DNA from: Niabella agricola
GTDB taxonomy: Bacteria; Bacteroidota; Bacteroidia; Chitinophagales; Chitinophagaceae
Direction: 5' to 3'
NCBI RefSeq assembly: GCF_021538615.1
Contig: NZ_JAJHIZ010000003.1
Coordinates: forward strand, 62,001-126,000
Length of the DNA: 64,000 bases
Part shown: piece by piece, positions 46,615 to 55,613 of the stretch
Layout: each line of letters begins with the position of its first letter
Numbering within the stretch: position 1 is the first letter of the stretch
Made by a program: the position numbers and the translations under genes
The notes under the pieces: generated by a model
What the model was told of the DNA's origin: nothing
Database searches by the model: none
Seen by the model: the letters and a program-made list of their open reading frames with translations, nothing else

Positions 46615-48909
46615 TTAATACAGGTTCCACTCCCAAATGCCTTTTACACCACCGGTGATACGGACCCGTAAATAACGGGCCTTTATTTTTACCTGATCTG
46701 TATGAGGGGATTGCGTTTTCAAATCGGCATGTCCACCGCAGGGTATCCAGTTATCAGCATCAACGCTGTATTCTAAAATATAAGCATGCCCGGCCGTAGG
46801 GCGCACAAAGTAAACATCGCTGCGTTTTACCGGCTGCACTTTGCCTAAATCCATCATAAGCCAGCTGGCCGTATCACCAGATGCGGGCATCCAGCGGGAA
46901 CCATTGGCGCCATCCGTGGCAAATTGGGGTGCAAACGATTCGGTACGTCTGAAAAGTGTATCACCTTCCGGTTTAATAACCAGGTTGGGGCGAACACTGG
47001 ATGCAAATACGTCAGCAACAGGTAAAGAGTGCAGGCTTTTTGTTTTTTTTAATGCGCCTACCCCTTCCATTGTAAGGCTTACGGGATGTATCGTACCATC
47101 TGCATTAAACCCGAGTTTGTTGACATAAGTTTGGCGGTTGGTACTCCCCCGGCCAAACTCCAGATAAGCGAAATAATAATCGTCGGTTCCGGGTATATTG
47201 AATACCGAACCATGCCCCGGCCCAAATATATGGCGCTTATAATCGGTGGTTGAAATAATATTGCTGCCAGTGGGCGCGGTAAAAGGACCAAGGGGGGAAT
47301 GATGGCCCATCACATAAGCATACTGGTATTTTTCAGCGCCGCCCACCGTATATAAATAATAATAAATACCCTTTCGCTTAAAGAAAATGGGGCCTTCAGA
47401 ATATACCGTATGCGGCGTTTTAATCATTGTGATAGCGGAATCGACGGTAACCATATCCGCATGAAGTTTAGCCGCCTTGCGAAGCTGCCAGTAGATATAG
47501 GCCTGCTTATCATCATCTACAAAAATTTCGGCATCGATGCCATGGGGTGGCTTGCCCTCTCCCGATTTTAATAATGTAGCCGGTGTATAGGGCAGATAGA
47601 ATGTATCTTTTCCTGTAGCCAGCTTAAAGGGTCCTTCCGGCTTATCTGCAACAGCGGCATACATAAACCCGTTAATAGTCGGATACAGGAAATATTTGCC
47701 ATGCGCTGCAATAGCTGCACTGGGAGCCCAATACTTATGACCAAAAGCTGAAGGAAATAAGCAACCAGAAAAACGCCAGTTTACAAAATCTTCAGATTTC
47801 CATACCACCGGCGGACCGGAAGTCTTCAATCCATTATCATATCCATCGGTGGTAGCGTAGCAGTAAAAACTGCCATTTATTACCTGAATGCTGGCATCGG
47901 CAATCATATCGGGTATCAATGCATGGCCAAAAGGGTTAGGCGGCGGCACCTGCCGGAAATGCGTAATCTGCCGGCTTATAACAGCTGCCCGGGCAATTGC
48001 TTCCCCTACAGGCCTTCCTTTATTCATCCCCGCGCTGTTAAATCCCATATGGTTCAGCCACGCATCTTTTAAAATCTCCTGGCGTTGACGGACCAGCTTC
48101 ATGATGGTATCGTGCTCCGGCACAAAATACAGCGCATCCTGTATACTACCGGCCTTGGCCAGTTCTTTTTGGCCTAATGATAACAGTATTTCCTTGGAAA
48201 TAATAAAATGCCAATCCTCTCCGGGATGCATAGCCTCTTTGGCCACTGGCAACGCCGGCTCTTTGCGTTTGTTCTCCAAATAGCGTTTCATCGGCCCGTA
48301 AATGTCTATCACGTTCCATTCAGCAGTGTACCGCTGGCTAATCAGCCAGTCAGCATATGTATCCAACACATTACCATATATATTACCATTATAAACCGGG
48401 GGTGTTACATGAATAATGGAGGCACCGGATTTTTTCACCGCGTCATGTAACCGTATGATCCCATCTTTAAACTTTTGAAATCGTTCTTCATTAAAAGGCT
48501 TATAAGCCCCCTCGTTCATGCCATAACAGGCCACTACCAGATCGGGCTTTAACTGTGTTAATATTTTTTGCAGCCTGGTGTGTACATCGGGTCGCGCAGA
48601 GCTTCCACCTGCATGTTCCGGCTCTGAAGACCCGAATACCGTTTCGCCTGGTACCCCCAGGTTCATCAATTCGTATTGTTTGTAAGGATATTTCAGGCTA
48701 AGGAATGCGTCGATATTGGAAATATATTGGCCCTGGCAGGTAATACTGTCACCAATAAAAACAATACGTTTCACATGCCGGGGTATCTGGTAAGGTTGAC
48801 TACAGCAGCCCAAGTGAACGCCGATCGCAACGATAACCAATAATAAAACTTTACTGACCCCTTTAGGATCGTATAACCAGTTTATATGCTTTTTACTTTT
48901 TGCCGGCAT
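46615..48909 (-). CDS. SGNH esterase - GH43 - F5/8-type CBM fusion protein
   Basis: A 764-aa three-part enzyme with a signal or anchor near residues 19-35. Residues 45-270 are an SGNH/GDSL hydrolase: GDSIT (53-57), the glycine block NLGVPGET, the Asn block YGMNEG, and the catalytic Asp-His in HPGEDWH. Residues about 310-640 are a GH43 propeller (ALIPDMIADASIQVING, WAPSAAIAAHGKYFLYP, GIDAEIFVDDDKQAYIYW, YSEGPIFFKRKGIYYYLY). Residues about 650-764 resemble a discoidin/CBM32-like module (WLMMDLGKVQPVKRSDVYF, YLRVRITGG). The fusion implies de-esterification and glycosidic cleavage of the same side chain. It is 17 bp downstream of GH28-like copy b. Confidence 0.87.
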   Translation of the reverse strand: MPAKSKKHINWLYDPKGVSKVLLLVIVAIGVHLGCCSQPYQIPRHVKRIVFIGDSITCQGQYISNIDAFLSLKYPYKQYELMNLGVPGETVFGSSEPEHAGGSSARPDVHTRLQKILTQLKPDLVVACYGMNEGAYKPFNEERFQKFKDGIIRLHDAVKKSGASIIHVTPPVYNGNIYGNVLDTYADWLISQRYTAEWNVIDIYGPMKRYLENKRKEPALPVAKEAMHPGEDWHFIISKEILLSLGQKELAKAGSIQDALYFVPEHDTIMKLVRQRQEILKDAWLNHMGFNSAGMNKGRPVGEAIARAAVISRQITHFRQVPPPNPFGHALIPDMIADASIQVINGSFYCYATTDGYDNGLKTSGPPVVWKSEDFVNWRFSGCLFPSAFGHKYWAPSAAIAAHGKYFLYPTINGFMYAAVADKPEGPFKLATGKDTFYLPYTPATLLKSGEGKPPHGIDAEIFVDDDKQAYIYWQLRKAAKLHADMVTVDSAITMIKTPHTVYSEGPIFFKRKGIYYYLYTVGGAEKYQYAYVMGHHSPLGPFTAPTGSNIISTTDYKRHIFGPGHGSVFNIPGTDDYYFAYLEFGRGSTNRQTYVNKLGFNADGTIHPVSLTMEGVGALKKTKSLHSLPVADVFASSVRPNLVIKPEGDTLFRRTESFAPQFATDGANGSRWMPASGDTASWLMMDLGKVQPVKRSDVYFVRPTAGHAYILEYSVDADNWIPCGGHADLKTQSPHTDQVKIKARYLRVRITGGVKGIWEWNLY

Positions 48910-48926
48910 TTTATTTTTTGTTCCTT

Positions 48927-50330
48927 TTATCTTTCAAAACGCAGTCCTTCCGTATACGGCCCCACCTTCATATTTGCCTGTTCCGGGTTCAGCATTATTT
49001 TCCCATTTATATTAAAGTTCTTTAAAAGTATATTACGGATCTTTCTTTGCGCATCATACCCAGTAACCACAGATGGGTTAGGCAGCGTACCTTTGTAAAA
49101 AATATTTTTAAAGGTCACATGCTCTATAGAGCGGCCTGCACCGTTTCCATATTTGGGATCCAGCACCACTTTTAAACTAAACAGCTGTCCTTCTTCAATT
49201 TCATCTATCCGCACTTCTTCAAAAAGTATATTACTGATATAATTTTTATCCCCGGAAGTAATCGCCATTGTTCCCTGGGCACTTCTATCGTCTTCGTCAT
49301 GTTCCAGTATATCAATGTTTCTAAAAGTCAGGTTACTGATCGTATCGCCCTCCTCCTGCACATTTCCATGCACACCTATATTAACGGGATGCGCAATATC
49401 GGCCCACAGAATGGCATTGCTCACGCGTACATTCGTTGTATTTCCAAAAAAGCTCCAGCGATGCGCATAAATAGCAATACAGTCATCTGAAGTACGCAGG
49501 AAAACGTCATCAATAGTAACATCAGAACAACTCATCATATCAATTCCGTCTGTCCAGGATCCCAAACTAAAAGCGGTAACATCTTTAATGGTAACATTTT
49601 GAGAACCGCCCAGGTAAATAGAATAATGCCTGGGGTTGATTATTTTTATCCCTTCTACTGTAATATTCCGGGAGTGGGTAATTTCCACACCTCTGACTCC
49701 CTGGTCGATAATCCCCCTGCCTATAATTTTTACATTTTCTACTTTATTGCAAAGCAGCTTCCCCTGTATCAATGCGCCCCCGTCAATATACACCGTTGTA
49801 TTGGATGGAATCACGAAAACATCACCTGGAATATCTCCCGGCTTATGAACGCCAGGTCCGAAATACATTACATTCTTATCGTTGGGCGAAGGAGCATCTT
49901 TTACCATGGCATTGGCAATAACGTGCAGGTTGTTCAGTTTATTACCATTCACTTCTACCGAAAGTTTCTGAGGTTTTTTGAGCCTGAATGTAAACTGGTT
50001 GCCTTGAATGACAGGAGTGATACCTGCTTTATCAGGCCTTATCTTAACTTTTTGCAGGGTGCCGTTATTTAATCTTACTTTCAGCTCCACCTCTTTATCG
50101 AAATCAAAGCTAACCATCGAAACTTTTGACCGGGTATCATTATCTACATTTACGTCAAATTCATACAGGTCCTGCCATTCTCCGCCGGGTGTACGCACCT
50201 GTACCGTGAAGTCATCGTTATGCCGCCCGTACACTATCGATGCGGGCACCGGATATACTTTAAGCTGCTGTGCAGATAACACCCCCACTACCACTGTCAA
50301 TAAAAACCCTAATATGATTGTCCTTTTCAT
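48927..50330 (-). CDS. GH28-like right-handed beta-helix enzyme (copy b)
   Basis: A 467-aa secreted paralogue of the gene at 24216. The ATG at 50330 (MKRTIILGFLLTVVVGVLSAQ) is chosen for the signal peptide; the frame runs on to 50423. The N-terminal sandwich (VQVRTPGGEWQDLYEFDVNVD) is nearly the same as in copy a. The beta-helix carries SWTDGIDMMS (Asp), LRTSDDCIAIYAHRW (Asp pair) and IGVHGNVQEE (His). The tail ends NMKVGPYTEGLRFER. As in copy a, the RxK block of true polygalacturonases is not seen. The two copies are only moderately alike, so they probably cut different linkages. It begins a tight cluster with the SGNH-GH43 and GH43 genes. Confidence 0.8.
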   Translation of the reverse strand: MKRTIILGFLLTVVVGVLSAQQLKVYPVPASIVYGRHNDDFTVQVRTPGGEWQDLYEFDVNVDNDTRSKVSMVSFDFDKEVELKVRLNNGTLQKVKIRPDKAGITPVIQGNQFTFRLKKPQKLSVEVNGNKLNNLHVIANAMVKDAPSPNDKNVMYFGPGVHKPGDIPGDVFVIPSNTTVYIDGGALIQGKLLCNKVENVKIIGRGIIDQGVRGVEITHSRNITVEGIKIINPRHYSIYLGGSQNVTIKDVTAFSLGSWTDGIDMMSCSDVTIDDVFLRTSDDCIAIYAHRWSFFGNTTNVRVSNAILWADIAHPVNIGVHGNVQEEGDTISNLTFRNIDILEHDEDDRSAQGTMAITSGDKNYISNILFEEVRIDEIEEGQLFSLKVVLDPKYGNGAGRSIEHVTFKNIFYKGTLPNPSVVTGYDAQRKIRNILLKNFNINGKIMLNPEQANMKVGPYTEGLRFER

Positions 50331-50422
50331 GCTCGTATAATAATAATTGCCCGCGATTGATTGCACTACCTGGTCCGAAGTAAAATCCCTATTCCCGGCC
50401 AACCCCATATTCATGGAACCCA

Positions 50423-50686
50423 TTATATGAGGTGCCGATATATAGGAGTAATTTTACCGGTTCCGCTGTTGAGCCTCTGTACGGTCGATATGGACTGCAA
50501 GGATCGGTTCCTGGTTTCCTGGCCAAAAGGTAGCTCAACCTTATTGGATTGCATCAGCGAATCTGCAAAAGAAGCTAACCTGGCTGTATTCCTGACAATT
50601 TGTCCGAACAGGAAAGAGACCTTAAGAATGACCAGTAGCAGCACCAACAACACTTTTCCAGACAGGTGAAATTTTCTTTTGATCAT
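50423..50686 (-). pseudogene. Probable truncated SusC-like gene start (remnant)
   Basis: An 87-codon frame with a good signal peptide (MIKRKFHLSGKVLLVLLLVILKVSFLFGQ). It continues SLMQSNKVELPFGQETRNRSLQSISTVQ, which resembles the plug start of SusC-like receptors that lack the carboxypeptidase domain, and then stops after a short unrelated tail. Only 92 bp remain before the GH28-like start, so the rest of any receptor is gone. It sits about 240 bp below the candidate operator-promoter at 50925-50997, as susC does at its own operator. It may alternatively be an intact small secreted protein. Confidence 0.4.
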
Positions 50687-50924
50687 ACATCAAAAACTTG
50701 ACTTTAGCAAGGACTCGTTATTAGATTATTTTTCAAAATACATTTTGCAAAAGCAGCAACCCATTAAAAAGATTCATAAACTATCTGGCCTTAAGAAAAG
50801 ATGCTGGTTATAAATGACATTATTCGATACCAAGGCAATGCGCAATCCTGATTTTTTCTCAAATGGCATGAATGGTACGTTGACCAGACTATCGTTGCTG
50901 CATATTATACAAAGATCGTTGCTG

Positions 50925-50932
50925 CAATTTAG
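50925..50932 (-). promoter_or_regulatory. Candidate -7 element below operator B
   Basis: The minus strand reads CTAAATTG. It lies 35 bp from the first GGGTA box of operator B, against 36 bp for the TATTATTG element at operator A. Called by position more than by consensus. Confidence 0.3.
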
Positions 50933-50950
50933 AATGATATTCAAGCGTCT

Positions 50951-50997
50951 GAGAGGGGGTAACTGTCAAAAAAAGGGGGGTAAAATATCATTTTTGC
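50951..50997 (-). promoter_or_regulatory. Candidate HTCS operator B
   Basis: Two GGGTA boxes 21 bp apart in the plus-strand text: GGGGGTA, then ACTGTC and seven A, then GGGGGGTAAAAT. It matches operator A at 37796 in box sequence, A7 tract, spacing and the trailing TAAAAT. It would drive the GH28b, SGNH-GH43 and GH43 genes and perhaps the HTCS itself. The rest of the gap 50687-51291 shows no gene. Confidence 0.6.
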
Positions 50998-51291
50998 TTT
51001 TCTCCCTTGCAATCTAAAAAAAAAGCTGCAGCTACCAATCCTGCTGAAGGCTTTACAGAACCTGTCTATGAACGCACCCGATAGCTGTCTTCATTATTTA
51101 TGCATCCAAACCGGGCATAAAGATTGCCGGAAAAAATTTTCTGCTATCATTTAAGATCATTGAAAGCCTGACCGGGAAGGCTCTTTAAGGGTTCCTATCT
51201 ATAATCCGGTAGCCTTCGTGTGCAGGTAATTGGAGCTGCAACAACATTATTTATCGCAAAAGCGGTACGTACGCTCTACAAAGGTTCCTTT

Positions 51292-53772
51292 TCAGATTAA
51301 AAGATAAATGCCACCAGGCTTTGTTTTAAATCTCAGCACATAAAATGCCCCCTCCTTTTGAGCGGCCTCACCCGTTGCGGCTATTTTCAATGGCCTTGCT
51401 GACCTGATAACACATTGGTTGCCATTCAGGGATTTGATCTGAGCCTGTTCAATGTTACCATTTTGCCATTTCATATCTACTTCAAAACCACCCCGGGCTT
51501 TTAAGCCCCGGACACTGCCCTTTGCCCAGGCCTGGGGTAATGCAGGCAATAAATGAATCAATCCTGAATGACTTTGCAATAACATCTCTGCCATTCCTGC
51601 AGTTCCTGCGAAATTTCCATCTATCTGAAAAGGTGGGTGCGCATCAAAAAAATTAGGATAGGTTCCGCCTCCTTTATGCATATCCAATTTCCCGTTATCC
51701 GTATACTTCAGTAGCTGCCTCACCAGGTAATAAGCATGATTCCCATCCTGTAAACGGGCCCACCAGTTGATCTTCCACCCACGGCTCCATCCGGTACCCT
51801 CGTCTCCGCGGACTTGCAATGTTTTCTTTGAAGCCTCAAAAAATCCAGGCGTCCCATCGGCTGTTATCTGGTACCCGGGGTAAAGCCCAAACAAATGTGA
51901 AACATGCCGGTGCTGCGGATCCGTTTCCTCAAACTCTTTATACCATTCCAATAGCTGTCCTTTTTTTCCTACCTGCATAGGAAACAGCTTTGAGCGCTTC
52001 TCCAGAACGGAGTCCCTGAACGCTTTATCGGTGCCCAGTATTTTAGAGGCCGCTGCTATATTGGTAAAAAGATCCCAAATAATCGCCATATCCATTGTTG
52101 AGGCTACAGAAACACTTTGAGATTTGCCTTTTGCATCTTTGAACCTGTTTTCAGGCGATACCGAAGGGGCGGTAACCCAATATCCGTTTCCATCTGGTAC
52201 CAGCCAATCGAACATAAACGCTGCGGCCCCCCTCATTAAAGGATATGCCGTTTTCTTTAAGAACACTTTATCACCGGTATAATTATAGTGCTCCCACAAG
52301 TGCCGGACCAGCCAGGCGCCGCCCAATGGCCAATTGGCCCAAACGGGATCGCCTTTACCAAAATCTCCTACCGGATTCGAAAGCGCCCATATATCTGAGT
52401 TGTGATTGGCCGCCCATCCTCTTGCACCATAAAATTCCCTGGCGGTGCGGGTACCGGTTACAGACAGGTCTTTTAAAAAGTCGAGCAAGGGCTGATGCAT
52501 TTCAGAAAGATTGGTGAGCTCCGCCGGCCAATAATTCATCTGCGTATTGATATTGATGGTGTAGTTAGAACTCCAGGGAGCCCTCAGTTCCTTATTCCAG
52601 ATGCCCTGTAAGTTGGCGGGCGGAGATCCGGGACGGCTGCTGGAAATCAGCAGATACCTGCCATACTGAAAATACAATGTTTCCAGAAAAGGATCCGAGG
52701 CGCCATTCGAATAGTTGAGCAACCGCCGGTCTGATGGCAACGTTGCCTGCGGGTTATTGTTTCCCAAACTATCGGCAAGCGTTAATGACACCCTGTTAAA
52801 GTATTTTCTATAATCAGCCAGGTGTTGCTGCAACAGTTGTCTATAACCGGTTTTTAAAGCGCCCGCCAAATAAGATTGAGAAAGGGCTTTTTCATCTTTC
52901 CCCTCGCTATCAGGGCATTTATCGAATCCATTAAAACTGGTTGCCGCTGTAAAATACAATACGACTTCGGTGGCATTTTTAACCGCCAGTTCCCCGCCTT
53001 CCTGCTTTACAGTGCCTGTATTGGTTACTACTTTTAACCTGGCCTGGAAGCGCATCCCACTGCAACCTGAGGTATCAGCCTGAATAATGTGCTCGCGGTC
53101 TTTGGGGTTATAATAGCTGGGATCCACATGTGCAGGAGCTTTGCCGGTTAGCACCAGTTCATCATTTTTAAACATAGCCTGGGAAGACTGCAGGGGACTG
53201 ACAGCGCTAACATTAAATGTAAGCGCGCCGGGTTTACTGGCTGTAATTTTAACGACCATTACGTTTGCCGGCGCTGAAGCAAATACCTCGCGGGTGTATA
53301 CAATATTGTCCACTTGAAACCTGGTGGTTGCAACGGCGCTTTCTATATCGAGATCGCGGTAATAGGCTGTAGCGCTTTTACCTCCAAAATTTTGGGTTAT
53401 TTTCAAATCGCCCAGGGGCATATAAGATTGGGTAAACGGTCCCTGCATTTTTCTTGTCAGCTGGTCAGCCGTCCCATAATCTTCATTTTCTAACAGCGCT
53501 TTTCGTATTTCAGGTAAGTATTCAGAAGCCCCGGGAGCAATCTGCTTTGGCAATGGTCCCCCGCTATATAACGAACTCTCATTAAGCTGCAATAGTTCAT
53601 TTTCCACCCCGCCAAAAACCATAGCACCAATTCTCCCATTACCTACGGGCAACGCTTCTACCCATTGCGTTGCAGGTTTGCCATACCATAGCTTAAGCGG
53701 TTGTGCATTTCCCGGTTTAGCTACCAGCATGGCAAACATGGAAAACAAAGCAACTATATCCTTCTTTTTCAT
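51292..53772 (-). CDS. GH95 family alpha-L-fucosidase/alpha-L-galactosidase
   Basis: An 826-aa exported enzyme (signal [24 protein letters not shown]) of GH95, inverting enzymes that remove alpha-L-fucose or alpha-L-galactose. The N-terminal beta domain has [21 protein letters not shown] and [13 protein letters not shown]. The alpha/alpha barrel carries [32 protein letters not shown] (the substrate-binding Asn pair), [11 protein letters not shown] (Glu) and [22 protein letters not shown] (Asp). These correspond to the key residues of Bifidobacterium AfcA. It is separated from the next PUL gene by about 600 bp and from the divergent AraC gene by 455 bp, so it probably has its own promoter, which I could not identify with confidence. 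Confidence 0.94.
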   Translation of the reverse strand: MKKKDIVALFSMFAMLVAKPGNAQPLKLWYGKPATQWVEALPVGNGRIGAMVFGGVENELLQLNESSLYSGGPLPKQIAPGASEYLPEIRKALLENEDYGTADQLTRKMQGPFTQSYMPLGDLKITQNFGGKSATAYYRDLDIESAVATTRFQVDNIVYTREVFASAPANVMVVKITASKPGALTFNVSAVSPLQSSQAMFKNDELVLTGKAPAHVDPSYYNPKDREHIIQADTSGCSGMRFQARLKVVTNTGTVKQEGGELAVKNATEVVLYFTAATSFNGFDKCPDSEGKDEKALSQSYLAGALKTGYRQLLQQHLADYRKYFNRVSLTLADSLGNNNPQATLPSDRRLLNYSNGASDPFLETLYFQYGRYLLISSSRPGSPPANLQGIWNKELRAPWSSNYTININTQMNYWPAELTNLSEMHQPLLDFLKDLSVTGTRTAREFYGARGWAANHNSDIWALSNPVGDFGKGDPVWANWPLGGAWLVRHLWEHYNYTGDKVFLKKTAYPLMRGAAAFMFDWLVPDGNGYWVTAPSVSPENRFKDAKGKSQSVSVASTMDMAIIWDLFTNIAAASKILGTDKAFRDSVLEKRSKLFPMQVGKKGQLLEWYKEFEETDPQHRHVSHLFGLYPGYQITADGTPGFFEASKKTLQVRGDEGTGWSRGWKINWWARLQDGNHAYYLVRQLLKYTDNGKLDMHKGGGTYPNFFDAHPPFQIDGNFAGTAGMAEMLLQSHSGLIHLLPALPQAWAKGSVRGLKARGGFEVDMKWQNGNIEQAQIKSLNGNQCVIRSARPLKIAATGEAAQKEGAFYVLRFKTKPGGIYLLI

Positions 53773-54227
53773 TTCAACAATTTTTCAATCAGTTTTCTTT
53801 ATAAACGATCAACATTATGGCTCATTTTTATTAATGTAAGTGCCCGTTTATGTGTTTGTTGCAACTTACAGAAAATGTTCCGCAAATATCAGGCGCTATA
53901 GTAACACCGGCCATTATTATCAGGTTGTTCCTACCCCTTCCCCAACACTTCCTGAATTTCCGGGTAATAAATTTATCACCATCCACCGTTTACCTTACTC
54001 CACTTATTACCTGATCATGGCGCGATAAACAGAACACAGGAACAGTACCATACAGTAACCCGGAAAAGCTTCAGGAAATTTCACAACCCTGATTCCCGGC
54101 AACTTCAATAAACCCGCCATTGTATGAACCACTATAACAAGAAAAAAAATGCAAGTCATCGCTAAACGTATACTTAGTACCTTTATAAGAACGTAAATTT
54201 ACAGGGTGCTTTTTTTTTGCGGGTATA
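53773..54227. other. Divergent intergenic region between GH95 and AraC genes
   Basis: 455 bp. A TACCTTTA at 54178-54185 is 7 of 8 to the -7 consensus for the AraC gene, but without a -33 partner. No copy of the GGGTA or CGACT arrays found elsewhere in the PUL is evident here. Confidence 0.35.
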
Positions 54228-55154
54228 TTGAAACGACTTTCCAATATACAAATCCGACTATCATTTAACTTTATAAAGGTGGCCAGAAGAGTTTTAACCC
54301 ATAATTACTCACTTTTACATGTAGATCATGTAATACTTGATAAAAAATGGAATTACCAGAATGTGATCAGCCCGTATATCCGGATTTATTATATTGACGA
54401 GGGTGAAGGTTATATCTCCGGTAACTTCAGGAAAATAAGACTGGAAAGCGGCTACCTGTATATTATCCCCAGCTTTACGCTTTGTAACCTGGAGTGTGCC
54501 GAAAAACTAAGCCAGTACTTTATACATCTTTTTGAAGACTCCGCTTCGGGTATTTCTCTATTCCAGCATCGCCGCAGCCCTGTTAAAATCAAGGCCAACG
54601 ATCTGACGGCTGCATGTTTTAAACAACTGTTAAAAATCAATCCCCACAGGAAGATATACCGGTCCGATAACCCGAAGGTATATGAGCAAAATGTCTTCTA
54701 CAGGGAATATCAAAAGCTAAACAACGAACAACCCCTGGATGTTTTTATGGAAACACAGGGCATACTGCTGCAGCTGCTTTCAAGATTTTTATCGCCGGCA
54801 GACCGGCAGCAGGATCATCCGTCAGCCATCCCTTCAGTTATACTGGATGCTATGCAATACATCCAGATCAACCTGGCCTCGCCGATTACCGTACAACAGT
54901 TGTCAAAAAGAGCAAACCTGCAAACTGACTATTTCTCCCGGATATTTTTGAAACATACAGGAGAAAGACCCCTGGAATATCTTCACAGCAAAAGAATTGA
55001 AAGAGCACAATACCTGATGATGACGAAGCACCTAACCTTTGCCCAAATAGCAGAGGAAACCGGTTTTCAAAACCTGCCTTATTTTTTCCGGGTTTTTAAA
55101 AAGATCACCAATCAAACACCTACCGAATACTGCAATAACAATCATTTCATTTAA
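54228..55154 (+). CDS. AraC-family transcriptional regulator
   Basis: A 308-aa regulator with an N-terminal cupin-like sensing domain (ISPYIRIYYIDEGEGYISGNFRKIRLESGYLYIIPS). The C-terminal 100 residues have two helix-turn-helix motifs: SPITVQQLSKRANLQTDYFSRIFLKHTGERPLEYL, then LTFAQIAEETGFQNLPYFFRVFKKITNQTPTEY. The frame opens at a TTG (54228). No ATG occurs before the family region and a GTG at 54279 is the alternative, so the start is uncertain. It is the only plus-strand regulator in the PUL, next to the mutarotase and fucosidase genes. A role in fucose-branch control is inferred. Confidence 0.88.
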   Translation: MKRLSNIQIRLSFNFIKVARRVLTHNYSLLHVDHVILDKKWNYQNVISPYIRIYYIDEGEGYISGNFRKIRLESGYLYIIPSFTLCNLECAEKLSQYFIHLFEDSASGISLFQHRRSPVKIKANDLTAACFKQLLKINPHRKIYRSDNPKVYEQNVFYREYQKLNNEQPLDVFMETQGILLQLLSRFLSPADRQQDHPSAIPSVILDAMQYIQINLASPITVQQLSKRANLQTDYFSRIFLKHTGERPLEYLHSKRIERAQYLMMTKHLTFAQIAEETGFQNLPYFFRVFKKITNQTPTEYCNNNHFI

Positions 55155-55188
55155 GACCGTATCAACCATCCGCAGTTTTTAAACAAAC

Positions 55189-55524
55189 TTATAACTGAAA
55201 TATTTTCTGCATCTTCACCCACTTTTCACCTGCCGCCGCCCAGGGCAAGGGTTGCTGAAACCGGCTCATCAAATCCTCCCACCGCTGTACAAACGGGTTT
55301 GAGGCGTCTTGCTCCGCTTTTTTTCCGGGATCGAACCGATCGGAAGTTTCCATGATCATAAACAGGCGGGTACCCGTTCTGTAAATTTCCATGGAATGAA
55401 TACCCGATGCCCTGATACTGTCGCCAATTTCAGGCCAGCTATTTTCAGGCAGATGCCATTGTTCATATTCCGCAATAAGCTCAGGGTCGTCCTTAAGATC
55501 AAGGGCCAGGCAATATCTTTTCAT
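55189..55524 (-). CDS. L-rhamnose/L-fucose mutarotase (DUF718/RhaM family)
   Basis: A 111-aa protein of the RhaM (DUF718) family, which interconverts alpha and beta anomers of a 6-deoxy sugar. The catalytic histidine and following Trp are in EYEQWHLPENSWPEIG (EYQRRHNPIWPELE in E. coli RhaM). SMEIYRTGTRLFMIMETSD and NPFVQRWEDLM also match. No rhamnosidase is in the locus, whereas GH29 and GH95 both release L-fucose, so L-fucose is the likelier substrate here. It follows GH29 by 89 bp on the same strand. There is no signal peptide, so it acts in the cytoplasm after uptake. Confidence 0.88.
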   Translation of the reverse strand: MKRYCLALDLKDDPELIAEYEQWHLPENSWPEIGDSIRASGIHSMEIYRTGTRLFMIMETSDRFDPGKKAEQDASNPFVQRWEDLMSRFQQPLPWAAAGEKWVKMQKIFQL

Positions 55525-55613
55525 TTTATGTACACAAGCGCTCTGACTACGGGTTTTAACCCTACAATGTTTGCAGCAATATGAAGGCGGGCAAAAACCA
55601 GTTATACAGATAA

